Made by a program: the position numbers and the translations under genes
Notes under the pieces: generated by a model
The model's input: the letters and a program-made list of their open reading frames with translations, nothing else
Told to the model about the DNA's origin: nothing
Database searches by the model: none
Part shown: piece after piece, positions 51,789 through 60,052 of the stretch
How positions within the stretch are numbered: position 1 is the first letter of the stretch
Layout: each line of letters starts with the position of its first letter
NCBI RefSeq assembly: GCF_900187395.1
Contig: NZ_FYEZ01000001.1
Location: 558,001-622,000, forward strand
Reading direction: 5' to 3'
Source of the DNA: Kytococcus aerolatus
GTDB taxonomy: Bacteria > Actinomycetota > Actinomycetes > Actinomycetales > Dermatophilaceae
Length of the DNA: 64,000 bases

Positions 51789-53020
51789 GACTGGTGCGCT
51801 GCCCTCTCCTCGGCGATCTGGTCCAGCAGTCGACTCCACCTGCCCAGCACGACCGCTGCGTCGAACTCCGCCACAGCGTAACGCCGCACACGCTCGTGCC
51901 GTTCACGCCAGATCCCGTCGCGCAGCTCCCGGGCGGCCTCCATGAGACCGCTGGCGATCGCAGCGGCGTCACCGGGGGCGGCGTGCCATCCCAAGCCCTC
52001 GGTGACGACCGTCCCGGCCAGCTCGGAGTCGCCCTCGCAGACGACCAGCATCGGCAGGCCCTGCTCAGCATAGGTCGCCGTCTTCGACGGAAAGGCGTAG
52101 CGGACCACCTCGGGCTGCAGCGAGACCAAGCCCACGTGGGCCGAACGCATCAGGGCCTTGGCACTGGCCGGCGAACCGTGAGGCAGGAAGACGATCTCCA
52201 CTCCGGCAGGCAGGTCGAGCCCCTCCGCCCGGGCGACGAGCTCGGACTTCGCCCGCCCCTCGCCCATGAAGACCAGCTGGACCGGTGTCTCCCCCGGGAT
52301 CTGCGCCATGGCGTCAACCACTGCGTCAAGCCCCTGGAAGCGCCCGACGTTGCCGGTGAAGACCACCCGCAGGGTGCCTGTCTCCGGCGGGGGCAGCGGA
52401 CTCCCGACCGGCTCGTCACCCCCCGGGAGGGAGAAGTTGTTCAGGATGACCACACGCTCGGCAAGCGTCTCGTCCCGCTGACGAACGGCGGCTGCCATGT
52501 CCTCGGAGAGGACGATGATGCGAGTGGCCTGACGCATGGCCCAGGTGTCGGCCGCCAGCAGGGTTCGGTACACGACAGGGTGCGCGAACTCCCCCGAGAG
52601 ACGACCGATCTCCGGTTGCAGGTCCATGCAGTGGTAGACGAACGACATCCCCCGCAGCCTGGCAACGGCTGCCATGGCCACGCCCAGGGTGACCTGCGGC
52701 ACGGTGGAGCACATCAGGACATCCGCATCACGGCGTGCCACGGCAGAAGCGATCGTCACCGGGAAGCCCACCAGGTTGACCAGCTGACGCCACCCGCCCC
52801 CACGCTCCTTCAGGGCGGGCACGCGAGTGACGGTGAAGCCGTCGAGCTCCTGGCTGCGCGGTACGTCCTCGACTCGCTGGGACGAGGTGTACGACGGCGG
52901 CGAGGAGAGCACCGTGACCCGGTGCCCGTCCCCGGACCAGCGGCCTGCGATGGATCGAAGAAGACTGGCGTAGGGCGGCGTGTCCGGCCAGAAGTAGCGG
53001 TGGACGGCGATGATCTTCAC
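51785..53020 (-). CDS. Glycosyltransferase family 4 (WbuB-like)
   Basis: A 411-residue GT-B enzyme. The N-terminus MKIIAVHRYFWPDTPPYASLLR and the segment FVYHCMDLQPEIGRLSGEF are typical of WbuB/WbpY-type transferases, several of which add L-FucNAc. The C-terminal half has FTGNVGRFQGLDAVVDAM, FMGEGRAKSEL and PSKTATYAEQGLPMLV. With UDP-L-FucNAc made by CapEFG in the same locus, L-FucNAc transfer is a reasonable inference. It is coupled to the next gene by ATGA. Confidence 0.88.
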   Translation of the reverse strand: MKIIAVHRYFWPDTPPYASLLRSIAGRWSGDGHRVTVLSSPPSYTSSQRVEDVPRSQELDGFTVTRVPALKERGGGWRQLVNLVGFPVTIASAVARRDADVLMCSTVPQVTLGVAMAAVARLRGMSFVYHCMDLQPEIGRLSGEFAHPVVYRTLLAADTWAMRQATRIIVLSEDMAAAVRQRDETLAERVVILNNFSLPGGDEPVGSPLPPPETGTLRVVFTGNVGRFQGLDAVVDAMAQIPGETPVQLVFMGEGRAKSELVARAEGLDLPAGVEIVFLPHGSPASAKALMRSAHVGLVSLQPEVVRYAFPSKTATYAEQGLPMLVVCEGDSELAGTVVTEGLGWHAAPGDAAAIASGLMEAARELRDGIWRERHERVRRYAVAEFDAAVVLGRWSRLLDQIAEERAAHQS

Positions 53021-53023
53021 GAC

Positions 53024-53935
53024 TCAGCCCTTCTCGTCTTGGTGTCTGGGTTGGCGGGCAGCCCGTAGTTGTCGCACAGCCGCTGGCAACTGGCTCGCGC
53101 CTCGAGCCCAGTGAGCCGGCAGTGCCCTCAACCTGTCCCCCGTCCTCCAACGGTCCTGCCCTCTGGGACGCGGAACGAGGGCCGATATCGCGAGCGTTAG
53201 GCGCTCACGCCAGCTCCGGGCAGCCTTGAGACGCATCATCCACATCGCCGCTCCGGAGCGCTGCCCGCTGCGAAGGGCCCACATCTCATCCCACCCGCTT
53301 CCCCACGTACCCCAGAACTCAGACCGCACGTTGAGGGCCGGACCAGCACCGAGAGTCTGGACTGCCCGCTGCAGATCTCCCGTCTCTCCATCGCCCAGCT
53401 CAGCCAGGGCTCGATCAGCGATTATCTGGGTTTTCGAGTCCACTGGGCTCCTGAGTGCATGGAGCATCAGGAGGAGACAGTGCTCAGACCGAGCCGGCAC
53501 AGGCACCGGTCGATTGGCGAGCAGCAGACAGCTTCGTCGGGCCCACAAGAACTCGAAGGCAACAATGGGGGCGACCCCCACCCCGGGGAAGGTGCGATGC
53601 ACGTCGACGGTGAGGCCCCACAGGTCGTGGGTGAGCACCACTGCATGGTCGGCCAGCGATGGCAGCCAATGAAGATGGGGCGTCTCCCACCCATCTGCCA
53701 CGAGCGCTCGCATGACGGCCCTCTCCGTCAGTGGGTCAACCCAAACGTCCACATCCGAGGAGACGTGCCGGATCCCATCGGCCGCTCGTGGGAACTGTCG
53801 GGAGACCACCGGCCCCTTGATGAACAGATGACGTATCCCGGCTGCAGTCAGGCTGTCCCCCACAGCCACATGTGCAATCTCCACCCTCTCGGCGATCGTT
53901 AGTGCACCCGCCTGGATCTGAGAACTCACCGCCAC
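53024..53935 (-). CDS. Nucleotidyltransferase-fold protein (NTP_transf_5-like)
   Basis: A 303-residue protein. LFIKGPVVSRQF (37-48) and VSSDVDVWVD (58-67) with Asp61/Asp63 give the metal-binding pair of polymerase-beta-like nucleotidyltransferases of the PF14907 type, which are common in capsule and exopolysaccharide clusters and of unknown function. DAHRTFPG-like VDVHRTFPG follows as the third acidic/basic strand. GTG 53935 begins one base after the galE stop. The Arg/Ala-rich end has no recognised domain. Confidence 0.75.
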   Translation of the reverse strand: MAVSSQIQAGALTIAERVEIAHVAVGDSLTAAGIRHLFIKGPVVSRQFPRAADGIRHVSSDVDVWVDPLTERAVMRALVADGWETPHLHWLPSLADHAVVLTHDLWGLTVDVHRTFPGVGVAPIVAFEFLWARRSCLLLANRPVPVPARSEHCLLLMLHALRSPVDSKTQIIADRALAELGDGETGDLQRAVQTLGAGPALNVRSEFWGTWGSGWDEMWALRSGQRSGAAMWMMRLKAARSWRERLTLAISALVPRPRGQDRWRTGDRLRALPAHWARGASQLPAAVRQLRAARQPRHQDEKG

Positions 53936-53936
53936 G

Positions 53937-54959
53937 TCACCCAGCCACCGAGGAGTACCCCTGCGGGTTGGACCGCTGCCAGCGCCACGAATCCTCCACC
54001 ATGCGCCTCAGTCCATGACGAGCACTCCACCCGAGTTCGTCCAGCGCCTTGTCCGCCGAGGCGTACACAACCGCGAGGTCCCCAGGGCGGCGTGGCCCGA
54101 TGACCACGGGAACAGGATGACCACTCACCGCCCGGAACGCCTCCACCATCTCAAGGACCGATACCCCCGCTCCCGTTCCAAGATTCCAGACCGAGAAGGG
54201 CTGTGAGGTCTCCTGCAGCCGCCTCAGAGCGGCTGAGTGGCCGGCTGCCAAGTCCTCGACGTGGATATAGTCCCGCACGCCCGTCCCGTCCGGCGTGTCG
54301 TAGTCAGCTCCATGCACCGTCAGATGCTCCCTACGCCCCACGGCGACCTGAGAGATGTAGGGCACCAAGTTGTTGGGAGTACCCCGTGGGTCCTCCCCGA
54401 TGAGCCCGGAACTGTGCGCTCCCACCGGGTTGAAGTATCGCAGGGACGCGATGCGCCAGTCAGGGTCCGCAACCGTCAGGTCCCGGAGGATCTGCTCGAT
54501 GAAGACCTTGGTCCATCCGTATGCGTTGGTGGCCGACGTTGGAAGCTCCTCGGTCAGCGGACTCGCCCCGTCCTCGCCGTAGACGGTGGCCGAGGAGGAG
54601 AAAACCAGACAACGGACCCCGTGGCTCGCCATCGCATCCAGAAGATTGAGCGTTGTCACGACGTTTTGTCGGTAGTATTTCAGCGGCTGCTCGACACTCT
54701 CACCCACCGCCTTCAATCCCGCGAAATGCATGACTGCGTCGAACCCCCGCGCAAGGACGGCGTCCAGCCTCTTCGGGTCCATCAGGTCCACCTCGTGGAA
54801 CACGACCTCCTCACCGGAGATCTCCTGGATCCGCTGCCAGACCACCGGGGACGAGTTGGACAGGTTGTCAATCACCTCCACCTGATGACCCCTGTACAGC
54901 AGATGGATGGACGTGTGTGACCCGATGTACCCCAACCCACCAGTGACGAGGATGCGCAT
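53937..54959 (-). CDS. galE: UDP-glucose 4-epimerase, paralog 1
   Basis: A 340-residue extended SDR. It has VTGGLGYIGSHTSI (6-19), FAGLKAVGESV, SSSATVYG, the catalytic YGWTK (Tyr-x3-Lys) and RYFNPVGAHSSG. It interconverts UDP-Glc/UDP-Gal and perhaps the GlcNAc/GalNAc pair. It leads the minus arm of the capsule locus, so it likely supplies UDP-Gal or UDP-GalNAc to it. ATG 54959 is fixed by TAGGCT six bases upstream. A close paralog lies 273 bases away (55232-56245). Confidence 0.93.
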   Translation of the reverse strand: MRILVTGGLGYIGSHTSIHLLYRGHQVEVIDNLSNSSPVVWQRIQEISGEEVVFHEVDLMDPKRLDAVLARGFDAVMHFAGLKAVGESVEQPLKYYRQNVVTTLNLLDAMASHGVRCLVFSSSATVYGEDGASPLTEELPTSATNAYGWTKVFIEQILRDLTVADPDWRIASLRYFNPVGAHSSGLIGEDPRGTPNNLVPYISQVAVGRREHLTVHGADYDTPDGTGVRDYIHVEDLAAGHSAALRRLQETSQPFSVWNLGTGAGVSVLEMVEAFRAVSGHPVPVVIGPRRPGDLAVVYASADKALDELGWSARHGLRRMVEDSWRWQRSNPQGYSSVAG

Positions 54960-54965
54960 GGTCAC

Positions 54966-54971
54966 AGCCTA
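54966..54971 (-). promoter_or_regulatory. -10 element TAGGCT, leaderless start of galE paralog 1
   Basis: The minus strand reads GGGTAGGCT, six bases, then the ATG at 54959. Confidence 0.5.
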
Positions 54972-55019
54972 CCCACACACCGTGGACGCCCTACGGAAGT
55001 CCCAAGAACGTGCACCCTC

Positions 55020-55137
55020 TGAATCGCCCCGGTTTTGGTGGAGGCTCTGATCCCACGGAAGGATGCAGAGCATGCCAGCACCATGGAAGTACCCCGACGA
55101 GCTGCGGGAGCGGGCCACACGGATGACGGTCGAGCCG
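55020..55137 (+). mobile_element. Remnant of an IS3-type insertion sequence (left end only)
   Basis: TGAATCGCCCCGGTTTTGG at 55020 looks like a terminal inverted repeat. It is followed by GGAAGGATGCAGAGC and an ATG (55072) for MPAPWKYPDELRERATRM, the usual start of actinobacterial IS3-family OrfA proteins. After about 20 codons the similarity ends and the sequence turns into the tail of an acetyltransferase gene. No right end is present, so most of the element was lost by deletion. The right boundary is approximate. Confidence 0.65.
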
Positions 55138-55226
55138 ACGTGATGGTGGGTGCGGGAGCGGTGGTCGCCCGCGACGTGCCCGACGGGGTCACCGTGGCCG
55201 GGGTACCCGCCCGCGTCATCGGCTGA
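55138..55226 (+). pseudogene. Truncated 3' end of a hexapeptide-repeat acetyltransferase
   Basis: The last about 25 codons, VGAGAVVARDVPDGVTVAGV then PARVIG and TGA, are the C-terminal signature of left-handed beta-helix sugar O-/N-acetyltransferases. Everything upstream has been replaced by the IS fragment. Such enzymes acetylate capsule sugars, so the locus has probably lost one modification gene. The 55035-55226 open frame that joins both pieces is a fusion by accident, not a real gene. Confidence 0.75.
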
Positions 55227-55231
55227 GGGAG

Positions 55232-56245
55232 TCAGCCCTCATAACCCCGCGGGTTGCCTCGCTGCCAGCGCCAGGTGTCGGCAGCCATCTCCGCCAGCCG
55301 CTTCTCGGCCCGCCAGCCCAGCTCGTCCGCCGCCTTGTCCACCGAGGCGAACGCCTGCGCCAGGTCCCCCGCCCGGCGCGGGCCCACCCGCACCGGGATC
55401 TCCCGGCCGGTGACCTGGCGGAATGCCTCCACCATCTGCAGCACCGAGACCCCTCCCCCGGTGCCCAGGTTCCAGACGCCCACCGGGTGGTCCATTCGCG
55501 CCAGCTGGTCCAGCGCCGCCACGTGGCCCCGCGCCAGGTCGTCCACATGGATGTAGTCCCGAACCCCCGTGCCGTCCACGGTGTCGTAGTCGTCCCCGTG
55601 AACCGTCAGGTGCTCGCGGCGCCCGACCGCCACCTGCGCGATGTAGGGCACCAGATTGTTGGGGATGCCCTGCGGGTCCTCCCCGATCAGCCCGGACTCG
55701 TGGGCCCCGATGGGGTTGAAGTACCGCAGCAGCGCGATCCGCCACGTGGCGTCCGCGGCGGCCAGGTCGCGCAGCACCTGCTCGATGAAGACCTTGGTCC
55801 AGCCATACGGGTTCGTCGCCCCGGTGGGGGCGTCCTCCGCCAGGGGCGACACCCCATCGGGGCCGTAGACGGTGGCCGAGGACGAGAACACCAGCTGGCG
55901 CACCCCGTGGCGGGTCATGGCCTCCAGCAGGTTGAACGTTGACTCGAGGTTGGTGCGGTAGTAGCGCAGGGGCTGCTCCACGCTCTCCCCCACCGCCTTC
56001 AGGCCGGCGAAGTGGATGACCGCGTCGAACCCGCGGGAGACCACCTGGTCGGTGGCGTCGCGGTCCAGCAGGTCCACCTGGTGGAAGGTGATTGGCCCGC
56101 CGGCGATGTGGCCCATCCGCTCCAGGGCCACCGGGGAGGAGTTGGACAGGTTGTCCAGCACCTCCACCTCGTGGCCCTCGGCCAGCAGGAGCAGGGTCGT
56201 GTGGGAGCCGATGTAGCCGGCTCCGCCCGTCACCAGGATGCGCAT
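55232..56245 (-). CDS. galE: UDP-glucose/GlcNAc 4-epimerase, paralog 2
   Basis: A 337-residue extended SDR very similar to paralog 1. It has TGGAGYIGSHTTLL (7-20), FAGLKAVGESVEQP, SSSATVYGPDG, YGWTK and RYFNPIGAHESG. It is divergent from the deacetylase/PelF/PelG operon. In the fungal galactosaminogalactan pathway an epimerase (Uge3) supplies UDP-Gal/UDP-GalNAc beside the homologs of those genes, so this copy may feed that system. The start is fixed by TAGCAT six bases before ATG 56245. Confidence 0.93.
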   Translation of the reverse strand: MRILVTGGAGYIGSHTTLLLLAEGHEVEVLDNLSNSSPVALERMGHIAGGPITFHQVDLLDRDATDQVVSRGFDAVIHFAGLKAVGESVEQPLRYYRTNLESTFNLLEAMTRHGVRQLVFSSSATVYGPDGVSPLAEDAPTGATNPYGWTKVFIEQVLRDLAAADATWRIALLRYFNPIGAHESGLIGEDPQGIPNNLVPYIAQVAVGRREHLTVHGDDYDTVDGTGVRDYIHVDDLARGHVAALDQLARMDHPVGVWNLGTGGGVSVLQMVEAFRQVTGREIPVRVGPRRAGDLAQAFASVDKAADELGWRAEKRLAEMAADTWRWQRGNPRGYEG

Positions 56246-56561
56246 GGGCCCATGCTAGCCGTCCGCCGGGGTCACGACGCACCCCCCCCGAGCCGCAGGG
56301 ACCCCGGCGGGGGGGGCGGGAGGACGTTCGTGACAGGTCTCACACAAGGGTTCGATGTTGCTCAAAACCCCTGTGTGGCAAAGGCTTGCACGGGGGCGAC
56401 AGCGCGCTGACAGAATCAGCGTTGCGCCGGGGCCCGCACGAGGGTCACACTGAACAACACCTGGACGCAGTCCCACCGCTGCTCGGGCCGCTGGCTGATC
56501 CCCCGCGCGGCCCGGATCCCCTACGCTGCGGGCGTCCCCCCATCAGCAAGGAGCCCTCCTC
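56246..56561. other. Divergent intergenic region between galE paralog 2 and the Pel/GAG-like operon
   Basis: A 316-base gap. TAGCAT (56252-56257, minus strand) serves galE. On the plus side a hairpin CCCCTGTG/CACGGGG (about 56370-56394) precedes a weak TTGCAC...CAGAAT promoter candidate (about 56384-56415) with a 19-base spacer. I see no match to a cyclic-di-GMP riboswitch or to any other named RNA element. Confidence 0.4.
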
Positions 56562-58622
56562 ATGCCCCCCCGCCCCCTGCTCTCGCGCGCCCTGAGCGCC
56601 CTGACCCTCACCTCCCTGGGCCTGATCACCCCGGCCACCGCCCAGGCCGCTGACGCCCCGGCCCCCTCGGTGCAGGTCGTCGCCGACCCCAGCATCGAGC
56701 TGGTGGTGCTGGTGCTCGATGACGGGTCGCCGACGATGGACGCGTACACCGACCGACTGGTCCGCGAGGGCGTGCCCCACCGGCTGGTGAACCTGAACGC
56801 CGCTGACCGGCCCACCATCGACGCGTCCTTCCTGACCGTCGGCGGTCGCGCCGACCACGCCGCCTTCCAGGGCGTCATCACCCCCAACTCGGCTCCCGCG
56901 CAGCTCTCCGAGGCGGAGGCGGACGCCCTGCGCGACTGGCAGGCGCGCTTCGCCATCCGCCAAATCTCGGCCTACGTCTACCCCTCGGCCGCCGTCGGCC
57001 TGCAGACCCCCGAGGCCGCCGGGCCCCTGGACGACAGCACCCTCCAGGTGACCCCCAGCGCCCGGGCCGGCGCGTTCAGCTACCTTGACGGCCCGGTGCC
57101 GGTGGACGACGTGAACCCCGCGGTCACCGAGACCTACGGGTACCGCGCCGCCGCGCTGGAGGGAGGCGCCGAGGCGGTGGCCACCAGCAGCGCGCCGTCG
57201 GGAGCCACCGCGGTGATGACCGGCATCCACCGCGCCGACGGCCGGGAGGAGATGTTCAACACCTTCTCCTTCAACCGCTACCAGGTTCACACCCGCATCC
57301 TGGTCCACGGCCAGATCGAGTGGCTGACCCGCGGCATCCACTTGGGCAGCTACAGCAACGCGTTCTCCGTGCACTCCGACGACACGTTCAGCGCCAGCAG
57401 CCTGTGGAGCCCCCACGGCAACTGCACCATCGGCGCCGGGTGCGACCCGGCCCAGGTGCTCCCCGACGAGCCGGCCACCGCCCGGATGGACGCGGCCGAC
57501 GTGGAGTTCATGCGCTCCTGGCAGCAGCAGTGGGGCCTGAAGATCGACCAGGCCTTCAACGGCGCCGGCTCCCGGGAGTACGCCGCCACCCACGGCACCG
57601 ACCCGTTGCTGGCCGCGCTGCGCACCCGACCCCGCGACTTTCGCTTCATCAACCACACCTGGAGTCACCGCCACCTGGGCTGCGAGCGCCAGTACGACCC
57701 GGTGACCGGCGCTGCCAGCTGCCAGCGGGATGCCGCCGGCGCCGTGGTGACCGTGCCCCGGGCCACCCTCGTCGAGGAGATCCGGCGCAATCTGGACTTT
57801 GCGTTCTGGAACGGCCTGCCGGTGGACCGCACCGAGCTGATCACCGGGGAACACTCCGGCCTGCTGGGTGACCCGGAGCTGTCCACCGACAACCCGAACC
57901 TGGGCGGCGCGCTGCGTAGCACCGGGGTGCGGTGGATCGCCGCGGACAACAGCCGCGACCCGTGGCAGCGCCCGGTGGGCCCGGCCCTTACCGTGCCCCG
58001 CCACCCGATGAACATCTTCTACAACGCGGCCACCGAAGAGCAGCAGGTGGACGAGTACACCTGGATCTACTCCTCCCGGGCGGACGGTGGCTCCGGCCAC
58101 TGCGAGACCGACCCCCGCACCACCTGCCTGCCCCCGCTGAGCGGGGCGGAGGACTTTCAGGACGTGCTGGTGCCCCGGGAGGCGGCCAACGCCCTCTCCC
58201 GCGTGGTGAACAACGACGCCCGCCCGCACTACGTACACCAGGCCAACCAGACCGGCGATCGCATCATCTACCCGGTGCTGGAGCGTCTGCTGACCGACTA
58301 CCGCGCGATCTTCGCCGACAACACGCCGCTGGTGAACCCCACCCAGGCGGAGGCCGGTGAGCAGCTGCGCGCTGCGGCGGCCTGGCAGGCCGAGGGCGAC
58401 GCCCGCGCCACCTGGCGCGGCGGCCGGGTGCAGCTGCGCGCCACCGGCGACGGCGCCACCATCCCGGTCTCGATGCCGGCCGGCACCACCAGTGGCTGGT
58501 CCCGCCTGCCCCAGGAGTACGCCGGCAAGGCCGTGGGCACCTACGAGGTTGGCACCTGGCTGCCGCGCACCCTCACCGTTCCCGGCGACGGATGGGGTGC
58601 TTCGGCCACGAGGTCCTCGTGA
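56562..58622 (+). CDS. Secreted polysaccharide deacetylase, Agd3/CE18-like
   Basis: A 686-residue protein with a Sec signal peptide (cleavage near TAQAA, residue 30). An N-terminal beta-rich region (about 40-250) precedes a catalytic barrel with HSDDTF (271-276; metal aspartates) and FINHTWSHRHLGC (His365, His369), the D/H-x3-H layout of a metal-dependent deacetylase. TGEHSGLLG and EEQQVDEYTWIYS follow. The layout recalls Aspergillus Agd3, which partially deacetylates galactosaminogalactan, and the deacetylase half of PelA. It would expose positive charges on an exported GalNAc/GlcNAc polymer. The stop overlaps the next GTG (GTGA). Confidence 0.75.
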   Translation: MPPRPLLSRALSALTLTSLGLITPATAQAADAPAPSVQVVADPSIELVVLVLDDGSPTMDAYTDRLVREGVPHRLVNLNAADRPTIDASFLTVGGRADHAAFQGVITPNSAPAQLSEAEADALRDWQARFAIRQISAYVYPSAAVGLQTPEAAGPLDDSTLQVTPSARAGAFSYLDGPVPVDDVNPAVTETYGYRAAALEGGAEAVATSSAPSGATAVMTGIHRADGREEMFNTFSFNRYQVHTRILVHGQIEWLTRGIHLGSYSNAFSVHSDDTFSASSLWSPHGNCTIGAGCDPAQVLPDEPATARMDAADVEFMRSWQQQWGLKIDQAFNGAGSREYAATHGTDPLLAALRTRPRDFRFINHTWSHRHLGCERQYDPVTGAASCQRDAAGAVVTVPRATLVEEIRRNLDFAFWNGLPVDRTELITGEHSGLLGDPELSTDNPNLGGALRSTGVRWIAADNSRDPWQRPVGPALTVPRHPMNIFYNAATEEQQVDEYTWIYSSRADGGSGHCETDPRTTCLPPLSGAEDFQDVLVPREAANALSRVVNNDARPHYVHQANQTGDRIIYPVLERLLTDYRAIFADNTPLVNPTQAEAGEQLRAAAAWQAEGDARATWRGGRVQLRATGDGATIPVSMPAGTTSGWSRLPQEYAGKAVGTYEVGTWLPRTLTVPGDGWGASATRSS

Positions 58623-60052
58623 CCGCGCCGCCCGTGCGGGTGGCGATGGTCACGGAGGGCACCTATCCCTACACGACCGGCGGCGTCAGCACGTGGTGTG
58701 ACCAGCTGGTGCAGGGCATCGACGTGTCCTTCGACCTGGTCGCCCTGACCGGGACGGGGACCGAGGAGCTGCGGTGGGAGCTGCCGGCCTCGGTCCGAAG
58801 CGTGCAGCAGGTGGGCGTGTGGGCACGCTGGGAACCCACACGCACCCGACGGGAGCACCGCCGGGCCCTGCGGGACGTCACCACCCGGATGTGGGATGCG
58901 GCCATCGCGCCCTCCGACGAGCGCACCGACGAGTTCGACGCCGCGATCGCGGACTGGCTCGAGCTGGCCCGGGACACGTCGGTGAGCGCGCTGCTCACCC
59001 GCGAGGGGTCCCTGGGCGGGCTTCTGGATGCCTGGAACCGGCACGCCGGGGACCTGCCGCCCCTCTCGGTGGCCGAGGCCGCACGCGCCTGCGGCCTGGT
59101 GGACCGCACCCTGGCCCTGGCCGACACGCGGCTGGCCGACGACATCGACGTCGTCCACGCCACCGGCAGCGGCCCCACCTCGCTGGTGGCGATGGCGCAC
59201 GAGGCCCGCACCGGTGCCCGGTGGCTGCTCACCGAGCACGGGGTGCAGCTGCGGGAGCGCTACCTGGCGGCCGCGGACGAGCGCAGCTGGTCGGTCCGCC
59301 GGGCCGTCACCTCCTTCCACCGGCATCTGGCGGGGCTGGCCTGCCGACGGGCCGACCGGTTGCTGCCGGTCACCGAGTTCAACGCGCGGTGGGAACGGCG
59401 CCTTGGGGCCCCGGCGTCCGCCATCCGGGTCATCCACAACGGGGTGGAGGTGGACCGGTACCCCGTGATCGAGCGCGAGCCGGAGGTGCCCACCACGGCC
59501 TTCGTCGGCCGCATCGACCCGCTGAAGGACCTGGCCACCCTGATCCGGGCCCACGCCCTGGTGCGCCAGCGGGTGCCGGACGCACGGCTGCGGCTGTTCG
59601 GCCCGCTGAACGACGCCAACCGTGAGTACGCCGCCAGCCTGGAGCAGGTGGTGGACGAGCTGGGGGTGGGCGACAGCGTGACCTTCGAGGGGGCCTCCCC
59701 CGGCAGCCGCCCCGGCTTCGAGACCGGCCACGTAGTGGCCATGTCCAGCATCAGCGAGGGCCTGCCCTTCGGCCTCATTGAGGCGATGATGTGCGGCCGC
59801 GCCACCGTCTCCACCGACGTCGGCGGGGTGTCCGACTGCGTGGACGAGGAACAGACCGTCGGGGCGCTGGTCCCGGCCCGTGACCCGCAGGCCCTGGCCG
59901 ACGAGCTGGCCCACCTGCTGACCGACCACGAGGCGCGCCACACGATGGGGCGCCGCGCCGCGGTGTGGGCGCGCGAGCGCTTCGACCTGCGCCAGTGCCT
60001 GGAGGCCTACCACGAGGAGTACCTGCACGCAGCCGAGACCCGGACCCGCTGA
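58619..60052 (+). CDS. PelF-like glycosyltransferase (GT4)
   Basis: A 477-residue cytosolic enzyme. MVTEGTYPYTTGGVSTWCDQ (10-29) is the PelF hallmark. HATGSGPTSLVAMAHEARTG, LLTEHGVQLRERYL, FVGRIDPLKDLATLIRAH and SSISEGLPFGLIEAMMCGRATVSTDVGGVSD complete the GT4 pattern. PelF polymerises GalNAc/GlcNAc from UDP donors in the Pel system. GTG 58619 has GAGG upstream and a GTGA overlap with the deacetylase gene; an ATG 27 bases earlier is less likely. The stop overlaps the next ATG (TGATG). Confidence 0.88.
   Translation: MTAPPVRVAMVTEGTYPYTTGGVSTWCDQLVQGIDVSFDLVALTGTGTEELRWELPASVRSVQQVGVWARWEPTRTRREHRRALRDVTTRMWDAAIAPSDERTDEFDAAIADWLELARDTSVSALLTREGSLGGLLDAWNRHAGDLPPLSVAEAARACGLVDRTLALADTRLADDIDVVHATGSGPTSLVAMAHEARTGARWLLTEHGVQLRERYLAAADERSWSVRRAVTSFHRHLAGLACRRADRLLPVTEFNARWERRLGAPASAIRVIHNGVEVDRYPVIEREPEVPTTAFVGRIDPLKDLATLIRAHALVRQRVPDARLRLFGPLNDANREYAASLEQVVDELGVGDSVTFEGASPGSRPGFETGHVVAMSSISEGLPFGLIEAMMCGRATVSTDVGGVSDCVDEEQTVGALVPARDPQALADELAHLLTDHEARHTMGRRAAVWARERFDLRQCLEAYHEEYLHAAETRTR

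Noticed and set aside
55035-55226. A 63-codon gene with an acetyltransferase-like end
   Set aside because: The first half is out-of-frame IS sequence; only the last 25 codons belong to an acetyltransferase. It is a junction product.
56300-56561. Cyclic-di-GMP riboswitch before the Pel/GAG-like operon
   Set aside because: I looked for it because Pel systems are c-di-GMP controlled, but the conserved GEMM stems and bases are not present.
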